Shown piece by piece: positions 1-11,432 of a stretch of DNA of 64,000 nucleotides. The stretch comes from Populus alba (lineage: Eukaryota > Streptophyta > Magnoliopsida > Malpighiales > Salicaceae). The notes under the pieces were generated by a model that was given only the letters and a program-made list of their open reading frames with translations, was not told where the DNA came from and searched no databases. Numbering within the stretch: position 1 is the stretch's first letter; every line of letters starts with the position of its first letter. A program made the translations under genes and the position numbers. The stretch spans positions 11,872,333-11,936,332 of the forward strand of contig NC_133293.1 in assembly GCF_005239225.2 (NCBI RefSeq). Reading direction: 5' to 3'.

Positions 1-198
1 ATTTTAGCATTTATTACATGCTGTTGTCAGAATTTAGACAAACCTTTTTATAATCGAACACTATTTTGTGTGTCATTATGGTAATAACGGATAATGAGTG
101 TGCGAACTCATAAACTATTTTGATTTTGGACAAGAAAATACACTATCCATGTGGTATTAAGCTAAAAATAATTGCAAATTAATTCATACGTACATGGT

Positions 199-1680
199 CA
201 ATTTATTAGATTGTTATGCAATGTAGGAACATGGTCAATCCATAAGTTGATAATTGGTTGAAAAAAAGCCAGGGTCATAATTTCCAAATAAAGGGAATTA
301 AAAAAAATTCAAATTTACTGAAAAGATAAAAGATAATAATATTCTTGATTTCATTAAAGCTTAATCCCTAATAATGTAAAGTGAATTTTTATTTTATAAG
401 AATTCTCCTTCTTTTATGCTGCTATGATAGATTCATCATGATCACCTCCCCCATCTGTGTCCTTTCGAAACAAAGGAATGAAACCACGCACGCAAAGAGG
501 ATAGCTATGTTAGCACGATCAACAGTTCCAACTTTGTTTCGTTTTTTACAGTTATTCCACGACACAATTCTTCAATTAGGATGTCCTGAATGTTTCTTCC
601 TTTCCGTGCCCTTTTCTGGCCATCTAGAAATTCTACCTCAACTGCCCCTCGCCACCACCGCCAAAGCCATGAAACCACATTCTTCGAATCAACCATAAAT
701 AGCCACCGACTACCACCACATATATATTAATCCCCGCCGGAACCACCACTGGGAGCTGTCTCCGCAACAGTTTTCACCCTCTCCTGCTCGTGTCCGTTCC
801 TCTCCTGGCCAAAGTCACTCCTCATCATTGACCTCCCTTCCAGCATCATCATCGATCTAGGTGGCTTTCTGTGGTCGTTGATTTGGGAATTGGTGGCGTG
901 GGTGATTGTCAAGGCGGTGAAGGCTGGGTTCGAGTGAGGGACGATCTAGGTGGTCGCGGTTGATAATGAAAAGAACGATGACTCATTTATCTCACAAGAC
1001 AAATAATTTTCACAAACTGGCAATGGTAAAGCTGCGATCAGCTAGGAACATCTTCCTTTGCAATGGATTTTTCAATGCTAACCCTAGCTAATAGATTCTC
1101 CATTAAGCATTATTTAAATATATTGGTTATCATGCCTGCTGTATTCTATCGACAACATTCCAATTTAAGTTTTAATGAAAAAGAAAAAATAAAGATGCTG
1201 ATCACGAATTATTATTATTTTTGATGAAAAAGGAGCTAAGCATTTTTTATCACGAAACTTGTTAATAAAAAATAAAAAGATAATGCCTTTTTTTAATAAA
1301 ATTAATTTAAAAATATATGAATTAATAAAATATAACAAGAATTGCAAAGGCCAATTAAAGGTTTAAAATGGTATAAGTTGATATTTATAATAATAATAAA
1401 AAAGTAAATATAGATACATGTATAAATATTTTATCCGTATAGGTTATAAGGAGTTGTGCTTGTTAACGGTAACGTAGAGGTAATAAATTATGGAATAGAG
1501 ATTCAAGCGAAGACAACGAGACCATATTTAAAGTTGGTTTTTATTTAATTTTATTACAATTAAAATAAATATTTCAAGAGTTTGAAGGCTTTAAGTTTTT
1601 GAGAAAAAAATGTATTTCTTTAGTCATAATATTCATTCTTTATTTATGCATTTTTCATGTTTTAACAGAACATGTCACTT
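199..1680 (+). repeat. 1.5 kb direct duplication, copy A
   Basis: This block recurs at about 6315-7836 in the same orientation with only scattered substitutions and small indels. Both copies begin near a TTTATTAGATTGTTATGCAA motif and share a GC-richer core (about 590-960 here) in an otherwise AT-rich block. A 105-codon + frame ends at 698 with the residues PHSSNQP. The matching frame in copy B is 86 codons and differs by several replacements, so coding conservation is doubtful. An antisense 63-codon frame also survives in both copies. No known domain was recognised. The copies could be LTRs of a dead element or a duplicated gene fragment; I saw no primer-binding site or retroviral-type ORF between them. 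Confidence 0.85.
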
Positions 1681-4600
1681 ATATCATCATGATTTTTCAA
1701 TAAAAACTTAATGTAATTAAAATAAATATTCACAAGAAAACATATCTCTTATTTCCTATTAATTTATTTTCTTATTTTGAAGAAAACATATTTTTTTATT
1801 AAAACCATATTTTTTTAAATAAAAACTTATCATGATCTTAAAAAAGTACTCATGTGTTGATAAGTTTTTGGACACTTGTTTGGAAAAAACAAAAGAATAA
1901 TTATTTCATGAAAATTATATAAAAACTTTATGATAAAAAAAAAAAATATTTTACTCTTCTTGAATATTCACGCACAATATTTTTAAGAAAAATTTATATA
2001 TTAGATTTATATATATTATTCATAAAATAATTGAAAAAGTTATCATATAAAGCTCTAATCTTATTTTTTGAATGTCATCTTAATTATTTATCTAAATATA
2101 ATTTTATTTAAAAAATAAAAAAACAAGATCATGCATGTTTGGGCTTGCAAGGCAGGGGCAGGCGCCTATAGCCTTAAAACAAATAACAGCCCATACATGA
2201 CTAGGTTTCAAAAAATGACTTACTTAAACCCTGTTTATTTGCTAGAAAATAATTTTTTTTTGAAAAGTGAATTATTTTTCAATGTTTAGTAGTGTAATAA
2301 AAAATAAGTTAGAAAACACTTTTCAGTGTTTGGTTGTGTCATGGAAAATGAGCTAGAAAATAACTTATTAATGTTTTATTTTTTTTTTCAAGTTTATTAA
2401 AATTATAAGGAACAAATCTTACAAATTAAAAAGTTGAATGAGAATGAAATTGAAAAAAAAATTCATAAATTATCTCAAATAAAATAAATAATAATCAAAA
2501 TAATAGAGATCAAATCTAAAAAATAAAAAAAATTAAAAGATGAAGAAATTAAAATAATAATAATTAACATTTCATAAATTATTTCAAATAAAATAAGTGA
2601 TAATAAAAAAAATAAGGACCAAATTTGATAGATAAAAAATTTCAGTTAAAAAATGATAAGGAAAAAGAAAATAACAATTATAAAAATAATGACCAAAATT
2701 AATATAAAAATTAAATCCTAAGGGATGAAATTGAAAAAAAAAATTTCAAAACAAAATACATATAACAATCAAAAGTTTGAGGATCAAATTTGATATAATC
2801 AGCAAATAATGACATTTATAAATTTTTCACAACTTCTAGAAAATGTTTTCTGCCCAAAATAAAAGAAAAATACTTTCCTGAAAATCAAGTTAAATTTTTC
2901 TTTGACCGGAAAGTGTTTTCCGTTGACCAACTTTTTTAATGGTAAATAAACACAATAAAGTTTGAAAAATTATTTTTTAAAAATTATTTTCACAAAAACA
3001 AACATATCCTTAAACTTGCTGAACTTTTAAAACTAAAAAGTCAAGTTTTGTTAAGCTAAAAGGTTAGACCTGCAAGCTTAGCATAAAAAGGGAAATCTGA
3101 AATGTTTTTAGGGCAAATAAAGTATCATTCACTAAAACATTGAGGTCTAAATTGAGATATGAGTCTTATGATTTTTAAAAATCATACTTTAACTTATTTT
3201 AACCAAAAAGACACTACAAAAAATCATATAAATCTCAATAATTTTATTTCAACCCTAAAACAAGCTTTAATCAATTTTAAAATCAAATGAAAAAACAATC
3301 GTGGACCTTGATTTACTTTCTTCCAATATGGTTAAAGAGAAAAATCACATATATTCAACTTTCTTTCCAAATACAAACTTAATTATTAAATCAAATTCAA
3401 CCTTTTTTATTATTGGTACGTGGCAAACCAAATTTTTTCTCTCCTCTCCCTTCTCTAATGACTTCCCTCTCTTTTTTATTAGCATCTAAGGATAGAAGAA
3501 CATGAACAAAATGAAGTTTTAGAACAAAATATCAAACACTTAAAAACATAAGAACAAAAATAAAATAAAAATAAAAAAACTTTAAAGATTAAATTGAGCT
3601 TTTCATAAAAACTTCAAGGATCAAATTGATTTTTTTCAATATTAATGGACCAAAACACGAGTGGAAATAAAGTTTTAGGACTCAAATATAGAAACAATAT
3701 ATAATGAAAAATTTAAAAGAGAACATTTTAGAAACTAATTCGGATTGTTGCAAGAACTTCAGGGATTAAATTATTTTTTTCTCAACATGGATTGAAGTAC
3801 GAGGAAAACAAAGTTATAAGGACTATAGTGTGAGAAAAATGAAATATCCAACTGATATTAATTGCAAAAATTAAACGAGTATTATTTTATGTGGTGATAT
3901 TTTTAAGTTGTCACAGTAAAACATATAACAAATAAAATAATAAAATTTGATTTTGAACATTAAGTAATTCTTAACAGGTACTACAAGAACATTCATTAGC
4001 CTGACTAGGATATCAAGTGGCTGCTTTGTTAAAAAGAAGAAGACATTCTTATTTTTCAATATTTATTATTCGGCATGTTTGATTATAAATTCAGGAGTAA
4101 AAAAATGGGAAGATATAGTTTTTTTCCCGTTTCCTCTCAAGTGGGGAAGGGGGTCTCAATTACTACTAGTCTATTATGGCTTGATTTTATTTTATTATCG
4201 TAAATATTTTTATTTTTAACACGATTTAAAAATTTAGAACAAGTTGTTAAATTTTATTTGAATTATATAATGTTTAATGAAATTAGGTTTGTCGTAGTTC
4301 ATTATTCAAAGCGATGGAGTAGTCTAGTTTTGAGGAAACTTATAATTTATCAATAAAATAATTCAGTTTGATGTTTTGTAGACTGCAAATTATATCCTTC
4401 AAGTTTAGTCATCTAATTAACGAGCTTGTGTATGTTTTTATCCTAGTCACTTCCAGACACCTATTTCATGGAAACGGAGCGTTTTATAAAGGATAAGAAT
4501 CTCTTTCCGCTTTCTTCTTTCAGTTGAAAAGACAAGTAGTAGTCCTTGTGGAGATTCTAAAATCATTTCGGCCCCAGGAGTGTTCGTGTTATTGAGTGCA

Positions 4601-4895
4601 AATTTGTGTCGAACAGATACATTGGAATGGGCCAAGCCCATCTTTTCCTGTATATATAAAATATGCTGCTTGCCATCATCTGTCTTTTCAATTTTATTTC
4701 TTACAAGGTGTTAAACCCTGCTGAGGTTGGAAAAACATTTTTGAGCTGAGAAGCATGTAAATCTTGGTTGGATTAACTTTAAAGATTTTTTTAAAAAATA
4801 AATGATATTTTTTAATAAAAATAATTAATTCATATTTATAGATGACTTGCTTATTGACATGATGATTCAATGATTTAAGTTATTTCTTAAGTTAA
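1681..4895. other. Gene-free AT-rich repeat DNA
   Basis: No ORF longer than about 60 codons and no recognisable exon lies here. Apart from the inverted-repeat element at 2221-3013, the stretch from about 3080 to 3860 has phrases of the type 'aggatcaaattga' repeated with variation, typical of old decayed transposons. I could not assign them to a family. Confidence 0.6.
2221..3013. mobile_element. Non-autonomous DNA element with inverted ends
   Basis: The left end, around 2226-2259 (TGTTTATTTGCTAGAAAATA), is an imperfect inverted match to the right end around 2972-3010, whose reverse complement reads TGTTTGTTTTTGTGAAAATA. Inside both ends lie related copies of the word 'gaaaatgttttc/gaaagtgttttcc'. 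The roughly 790 bp interior has no coding potential. This structure fits a MITE or another non-autonomous DNA transposon. Target-site duplications could not be fixed with certainty because the flanks are simple AT sequence. Confidence 0.5.
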
Positions 4896-5062
4896 TTTTT
4901 TTTTATTAACGTGGATGTCTGAATCAATTTGTGCATATCTTAACTAATCCCACGGGACCTAAAATTAATAACCATGTAAATTTCTAGTGGTTCTAATGTT
5001 GGTGAAACTCAAACTGGTGATTTCTAAAAAACAAACCTAAAACCTAACTAATTAAGTTATAT
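4896..5062 (-). mobile_element. tRNA-derived SINE, family 1 copy 1
   Basis: A poly-T run starting at 4896 is the reverse complement of a poly(A) tail. It is followed by a body that recurs at 29053-29224 in the same orientation and at 42003-42194 in the opposite orientation. On the minus strand the element begins with a degenerate tRNA-like head and ends in the A tail. This copy is the most diverged of the three, and its B-box is weak. Confidence 0.65.
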
Positions 5063-5260
5063 TTCTTGTGATTTTCTCGAGCCAATTCTTAGTAAATATG
5101 ATCTATGCCATGGTTATATTTCTCATTTTGTTTCCATTCCCTTAATGACATGTAGCTATATTCTCACCTCTCATAGACTCTCAAGGCAGAACTGGAGTAT
5201 GGAGTTGATGGTTGCCCAACAATACTGAGAAATTTTCGTGGCTGGAACTCTTTATTTTAC

Positions 5261-5408
5261 TGTGTAGCTTAGTGGCTACAGCACCAAACTATAACCCACC
5301 TCGCTCGAGTCATCTAGGTTCAGGACATGCTTTTTGAAGATCGTGTAGTACATCCACTTCACCTAATGATGGGGAATAGAAATTTCATCTGGTTTTTATT
5401 TTTTTTTA
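5261..5408 (+). mobile_element. tRNA-derived SINE-like element, second family
   Basis: The start reads TGTAGCTTAGTGGCTACAGC, close to a pol III A-box (TRGCnnAGTGG). A B-box-like GGTTCAGGAC follows about 55 bases later, around 5318. The 3' end runs into a long T/A-rich stretch at about 5395-5410. The body does not match family 1. It is too short and too diverged to fold as a functional tRNA gene. Confidence 0.5.
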
Positions 5409-5411
5409 TTT

Positions 5412-5535
5412 TAAATTAATTTGTTTTAGTATTTTTGGATTTTTTTGATATGTTAATGTCAAAATAATTTTTTAAAAATAAAAAATATATTATTTTAATA
5501 TATTTTTAAATAAAAAATAATTATACAAAACACTT
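5412..5535. mobile_element. Abundant AT-rich MITE, partial copy
   Basis: This contains the hallmark core of the commonest repeat in this window: 'tttttgatatgttaatgtcaaaataa', then alternating A/T blocks, then 'aaataaaaaataa'. The same core, in either orientation, recurs at least a dozen times, for example at 13610-13740, 24313-24522 and 59938-60125. The terminal 'tgtttgg/ccaaaca' ends are missing or diverged here. Confidence 0.5.
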
Positions 5536-6314
5536 CGATGATAAAAAGTGATGGGAAGAAGGATTAAGATGTGAATTTTACTCCAAACTGGAAAAATGAA
5601 CATGAGAATAATAATAATAATAGGCATGCATAGCTACCACGAGTTTGGGGCATATTTTTGGATCATGGAACCTAGTAATTTTCTTGTCTTGACTAGTCGA
5701 TCAAGTATCAGCATCTTTGTATTCAGCGTTTACGCTGCTTTGTCAACCGAATTTTATGGTTTCTATGCTTTTATTTTATTGGGAGCAAATCAAAAGGATT
5801 TGGTATACAACCAATCGTATCGCATATTACGGGACCTCAGATGGACATATATACCAAATCATGAAAGAGCCCCAAGCTGGCTTGATGGCCTGTGGCTTTA
5901 AAAAATTCTGCACATATCTTCAAATCAACTCGGATTGCTGGGAACTTATTCTAAGTACATTGGATTTCAATTTATAGACATTTTTAACTAAAAAGATAAT
6001 ATTCGGATGAAGGTACGTACATACGCAACGAAGACTTTCTGTAACTTGTTGCCTGACTTGTCTTGTCTTTTTCCCTGCCTTTGTTTGTGAGCCTGGCTCG
6101 TATGTTTTTTTATATATATGTATAAGACCGCTGACATGAATGCTGCAGTTCCTACAGGAAGATCAAATGTAATTTTACTTCACAGGCTATGATTTTGTTT
6201 CTTTTAAAAACAATGTCGTTTGCAAGTGGCCTTTAAGACAATGACATAATAAATACTGTCGTTCTATAAGGTGTCCCACGGGCCGAGTCAAAAAAAAAAA
6301 ATTATTTTTATTTG
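5536..6314. other. Gene-free stretch between repeats
   Basis: Two overlapping + frames of 101 and 86 codons lie at 5596-5977, but they show no recognisable domain, no splice-supported extension and no codon bias. I treat them as chance ORFs. A poly-A run at about 6289-6300 abuts copy B of the duplicated block. Confidence 0.5.
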
Positions 6315-7836
6315 AATTTATTAGATTGTTATGCAATGTAGGAACATGGTCAATCCATAAGTTTGATTATTGGTTGAAAAAAAGCCATGGTCATAATTTC
6401 TAAATAAAAGGAATTAAAAAATATATAAGATTTTCAGATTCTTTTAAAATTTACTGAGAAGATAAAAGGACAATAATATTCTTGATTTCATTAAAGCTTA
6501 ATCTCTAATAATGTAAAGTGAATTTTTATTTTATAAGAATTCTCCTTCTATTATGATCGCTATGATAGATTCATCATGATCACCTTCTCCATTCGTGTCC
6601 TTTCGAAACAAAGGAATGAAACCGCGCACACAAAGAGGATAGCTATGTTAGCACGATCAACAGTTCCGACTTTGTTTCGTTTTTTACAGTTATTCCACGA
6701 CACAATTCTTCATTTAGGATGTCCTGAATGTTTCTTTCTTTCCGTGCCCTTTCCGGGCCATCTAGAAATTCTAACTCAACTGCCCCTCGCCGCCACCGCC
6801 AAAGCCATGAAACCACATTCTTCGAATCAACCATAAAAAGCCACCTACTACCACCACATATTAATCCCCACCAGAACCACCATTGGGAGCTGTCTCCGCA
6901 ACAGTTTTCACCCTCTCCTGCTCGTGTTCGTTCCTCTCCTGGCCAAAGCCACTCCTCATCATTGACCTCCCTTGCAGCAGCAGCATCGATCTAGGTGGCG
7001 TTCTGTGGTCGTTGATTTGAGAGTTGGTGGCGTGGGTGATTGTCAAGGAGGTGAAGGCTGGGTTCGAGTGAGGGACGATCTAGGTGGTCGCGGTTGATAA
7101 TGAAAAGAACGACGACTCATTTTTCTCGTAAGACAAACAATTTCACAAATTGGCAATGGTAAAGCTGCGATCAGCTAGGGACATCTTCCGTTGCAATGGA
7201 TTTTTCACTGCTAACCCTAGCTAATAGATTCTCCATTAAGCGTTATTTAAATATATTGGTTATCATGCCTGCTGTATGCTATCGACAGCATCAATTTAAG
7301 TTTTAATGAAAAAAGGGAAAACTAAGATGCTGATCACGAATTATTATTATTTTTAATGAAAAACGAGCTAAGAATTTTTTATCACAAAATTTGTTAATAA
7401 AAAATAAAAAGATAATGCCTTGTTTACTAAAATTAATTTAAAAATATATGAAGTAATAAATTATATCAATAACTGCGAAGGCCTATTAAAGGTTAAAATG
7501 GGAAGTTGATATTTATATATATATAAAAAAGGAGTAAATATAGATATTTTATCCGTAATTACAAGGAGTTGTGCTTGTTAACGGTAATGTAGAGATAATA
7601 AATTAATATGGAATAGAGAAACAAGCGAACGCAACGAGACCATTTTCATTGCTGGTTTTTATTTAAATTTATTACAATTAAAATAAATATTTCAAGAGCT
7701 CAATTGCTTTAAGTTTTTGAGAAAAATATAAAATAAGATAAAATAATAAATTTACCCTCGTGTGTGTGTAGTCAAAATATTCACTTTTTATTTATGCATT
7801 TTTCATGTTTTGACATAACCTGTCAGTTTAGTGACA
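6315..7836 (+). repeat. 1.5 kb direct duplication, copy B
   Basis: This is the direct repeat of 199-1680, displaced by about 6.1 kb. Similarity is continuous through the GC-richer core at about 6700-7090, which includes shared frames ending at 6836 (+) and starting at 6834 (-). It fades beyond about 7690, where copy B carries an extra AT-rich insertion of some 40 bases (about 7725-7765) before matching again to about 7836. Differences are spread through the block, so the duplication is not recent. Confidence 0.85.
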
Positions 7837-8099
7837 GTTGTGATATGTCTTCACCAACATTGGATCCAAAGCATTTGCTGTTTTAATACATTTGAAATAA
7901 ATACTTTTAGAACCATTATAAATGTTTTTAAAGTCAATTAAATATCGTTAAAAATGAATAATAAAGATAATTGCTATAAATATCACAATACAATATACTT
8001 GTAATAATACTTCACTCGATATTAATTAGTATAATTATAGAACAACTACCACTTAAAATTCTATGTTGTAGCAGTGAAAGTATTTTCAATATATAGCAT

Positions 8100-8275
8100 C
8101 AGAATAGCTTTTCAAAACATGCTTTACTCAAAAATATACTAAAATAATATTTTTAATATCATTATATCTAAATAATTTAAAAACATCAAAAAATATTAAT
8201 TTAAAGTAAAAAAATAAAATAAAAATTCAATTTTTTTTAAAAATACTTTTATAATATAATAACAAACATGGCAAT
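8100..8275. mobile_element. Abundant AT-rich MITE copy
   Basis: The order of motifs matches the family described at 24313-24522: 'cttttcaaaa', then 'aaaaatatactaaaataatatt', then 'aatttaaaaacatcaaaaaatatt', then 'ttaaaaatacttt' and 'aacaaacatgg'. Its ends are imperfect. Confidence 0.5.
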
Positions 8276-8717
8276 ATAACTGAATAAACTGAAACTGCAA
8301 TTATGATTTGAATTTTGGAAGGAAATCATCGATCACACAATTATTGCGTGAAACAATAAAACCCACTTTTACTGTGGGCTATCTCACAAAAACACCATGG
8401 TTATTCATTCTTCGGCGATACCTTTTTTTATCCTTTTTTCATCGCATTTGATGTTTGCGTCAATTTATGTGATAGAATTTGTTTTTATTTATTCTCTATC
8501 GCATATACAGGGTATCTGTGAATGTTCTGTAAGTGAATTGAACATCAATTTTATGAAAAAAATAATTTTAAAGTGTTGTTGGAAAAAAATGAAAGAATAA
8601 GGACCAATATTAAGAAAAAAATGCATTTCAATTTTCAATGTTCAATGCTCAAGGCCCAGTCCAAGCCAGGATCTTTGCTGAGGGAAGCGAGCACCTCCAT
8701 GAGCAGCACTGTGTGTT

Positions 8718-8719
8718 AG

Positions 8720-8750
<31 letters not shown>
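8718..8750. repeat. (GA)n microsatellite
   Basis: An AG/GA dinucleotide run of about eleven units decays into 'gggagaggga'. A candidate polymorphic marker. Confidence 0.9.
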
Positions 8751-8752
<2 letters not shown>

Positions 8753-9076
8753 ATGGTATAAAACCTAACGCGTCCCCACAATGGATATGTTAGTTGGTTT
8801 GACGTGATGGGTATATCTTTGAAAGGAGATATAAACAGTAGTTGATGCTGGTTGTTCTTTGAAAAAGGATATCTTACGATGGAATAAGTGTGAGATTTCT
8901 TAGGGACCATTGTTTTCAACACAACAGAGGCAAAGCGACTACGGGGAGGGGAGAGGGTGACCTGGGCGTTGTCTGCTAGCAATGGCTCATAAGACGACTC
9001 TTCTCTTGTAGAAACTTTTGTTGCCACGCAAAGTAAGTGTGTAGATGTCGGCCATGTGGGCTGCTAACTTTCTATG

Positions 9077-9199
9077 TTCAATGAATGTTCATGATCATGT
9101 CGTCCTCTCTCTCTTTCCCATCACAGCCCCCCTCCCTCCCTCTCTGTTCAATGAATGATCATGATCATGATCATGATCATGATCATGTCGTCCTCTTTC
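9077..9199. repeat. Local tandem duplication with (ATGATC)n palindromic hexamer
   Basis: The phrase 'gttcaatgaatg', then TGATCATG, then 'tcgtcctct' occurs at about 9077-9115. It recurs at about 9145-9200, where the self-complementary hexamer has expanded to about five units. Between them is a C/T-rich stretch. The hexamer array can pair with itself on one strand. Confidence 0.8.
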
Positions 9200-10014
9200 T
9201 CTGCGTTTTGTTTTATACATGTTATCTGAACTCTGTTTTTTTATTATAAAAAATACTTCTAGTTTTTTGCATTGGAAAATGATGTAGAAGTTGGGGTAGA
9301 AGTCAAATAATATAATCTAACCATGCACAAATATCACCTACAAAAAAATCTAGTTTTTTCTTTTCTTTTCGTGCTTTTTTTATAGGCTTCATGCACGAGC
9401 CTAACTTCTAACGCATTCTAAAGCACACCTATAGTCTCACCCAAACATGCAAATTACAGAGTGTTGCTTATTGCAAATTTATTAGACCTAACTTGTCCCA
9501 ATCCTTAATTTTTTGGTTGGGTGGATTACTTGAGTGAATTCAAAATGGTGTTATTTTATTTTATTTTTAAAAAATTGAAACGAAGTTGATTTTTTAAAAA
9601 ATCAAACTAGATTTGGATCGGACCATTAGTTGAATAAGAGCTCAATTTGATCACACCAAATCAACTTCTATCTAGTTTAATTCAAAATCTAGTTAGCACT
9701 AAAAATCAGGTTAGCATATCATTGAGTTTATTTGTTAAGTTGGACCAAGTTTAATAACATTGTCTTATTAGTCCCTGGAATCAAGGTTATCAATTATATT
9801 ATGTTATGTTTGAAAATGCCAATATATCTCGTTTCAATTCAATAAACAAAATAATAAGGAACAAAATTCATTTCGCTCAGAATCTCAGCCCGTTTTATAA
9901 ATTCCAGCCAATTTCTAGCTAGAACATTCCAGTTTTGTTCCGTATAAATAATGTTTTTTTATATATAAAAAATTTACGTTTTCTCTCTCTTATTCTATCT
10001 TTCAATACTTGATT

Positions 10015-10450
10015 TATTAGATATTGTACTTCATAATTTATCTTGGTTTGATTTTTTTATGTGGTTATCTTGATCTCAAGATCCATGTTACAAGTTTGAT
10101 GGGTTAACTCGGTTGACTCGGGTTTTTTTATCTATTTTTTTAATTGACTTTTTTTTTTTTAGTTTCATCATTCAATATTTTGTTGATTATAAATTAGGCC
10201 TTTTATTTTATTTTGATTTGTTTTCTAAGAAATTATTTTAGTCTCATTATTAAGGTCACGAGTTTTGCGAGTTAACCCAAGTAGACTAAAGTTGGTTTAT
10301 GGCATCATGATCCAGGTTGATCTAACATGTTGTCGTTGTAGTATATATTTTTTTAAAAAATATAATCTTGAATTTTTTAATCAAACTATATTTTTATTGG
10401 TTGTTCAAATTGTCTTTGAACCCGTCGAATCGATAAGGTTATATTAGGTT
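10015..10450. repeat. Degenerate ~160 bp tandem repeat, short array
   Basis: Landmarks recur at about 160 bp spacing: 'cataatttatcttggtttga' near 10031, 'ttttattttgatttgttt' near 10205, and 'gggttaactcggttgactcg' near 10100 with 'gcgagttaacccaag' near 10267. The same unit forms a longer array at about 37620-38230. It has no ORF of note. Confidence 0.55.
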
Positions 10451-11408
10451 AACTCTCATATTTTTACTTATGTTTGAAATTTGAATTGTATAATTTTAAG
10501 TTAATTTATTTTTAAATTAAAATTAAATATTATATTTATTGAATTAATATTTTGAATTATATACATAAACAATTCAACTACGAACAATACTTTAAAATAC
10601 TTCAAAACCAAGATTTATCGTTCAAATTAAAAAACAAAATATCAACCATAACAGAATTAATAATCTTGCCTTAAATATTTCTTCTTCCCGTCCTACTAAA
10701 ATGAGTCACCAACCCGTGTTGTGATCGACAAGCATAGTGACCAAGCAGTGTTTTGTCTTTGACGAAGACTCTTGTCTTTGACTAAGACTCTTGTAAAAAA
10801 GTTTAAGATGATTCTATGAACTATAAACTATAAACTTATAAAGTACTTACAAAGGATCATGTCTTTAAACCTTTTGAAAACAAGAGTTATTTTATTTCGG
10901 GATAGATTATCTAAAACGTTTCCTAATTTAATGATAGTATCACTTTGCATCCTTATTTTCATAAATTTCATATAATCATATATAATTTATAATATAATTT
11001 CACAATATTAGTTTAATCCCGGTTAATAAATAAAAGCCCTACTAGATTCCATAAACGAAAAGGTAAGAAATTTACAAGAATTCCATTAATCATGTTTTGA
11101 CTTACTCTTGGTACACATAATGCCCTTCGTGACCCGATTATAACCACCAAGCAAACCCAAACAATACAAAGATGCCACGTGTTTTGCAAGTTACAAAATT
11201 TCTTTGTTTTTGTTGGCAGTGGGTATTTCCAGCCACAATATTGTCAACTGTAATTTCATCCCTTTGTTGCGATTCATGCTCATCCCGATAAGGATTGGTG
11301 AAAAACCACGTAAATATTCCTTTTCTTTTATTGTTTTTTCAATTTTCACTACTCGAATTTTAAGACAAACATTTCATGTTTTGTCTCATTTCGAATTTAA
11401 GAGGAGTT

Positions 11409-11432
11409 TTTTTTTTTTTTTTTTTTTTTTTT
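11409..11432. repeat. Poly-T run
   Basis: A homopolymer of about 24 T. It may mark the end of an old retroposed sequence on the minus strand, but no SINE head was found next to it. Confidence 0.85.

Noticed and set aside
5261..5408. A genuine tRNA gene (TAGCTTAGTGGCTA resembles a D-arm)
   Set aside because: The acceptor and T arms do not pair, the B-box is degenerate, and an A/T-rich tail follows. A SINE-type retroposon explains it better.
5596..5977. Overlapping 101- and 86-codon frames as a small gene
   Set aside because: Two different frames overlap without either being conserved or recognisable, and there is no promoter or splice support.
199..7836. The two 1.5 kb direct repeats as LTRs of an intact retrotransposon
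   Set aside because: No TG...CA termini, primer-binding site, polypurine tract or gag/pol frame could be found, and the interior contains unrelated SINE and MITE insertions. Kept only as a duplication.
8716..9027. 103-codon minus-strand frame with ESSYEPLLADNAQ near its start
   Set aside because: It begins at GTG rather than ATG, runs into a (GA)n microsatellite that supplies its last residues, and no further exons could be joined on the minus strand.
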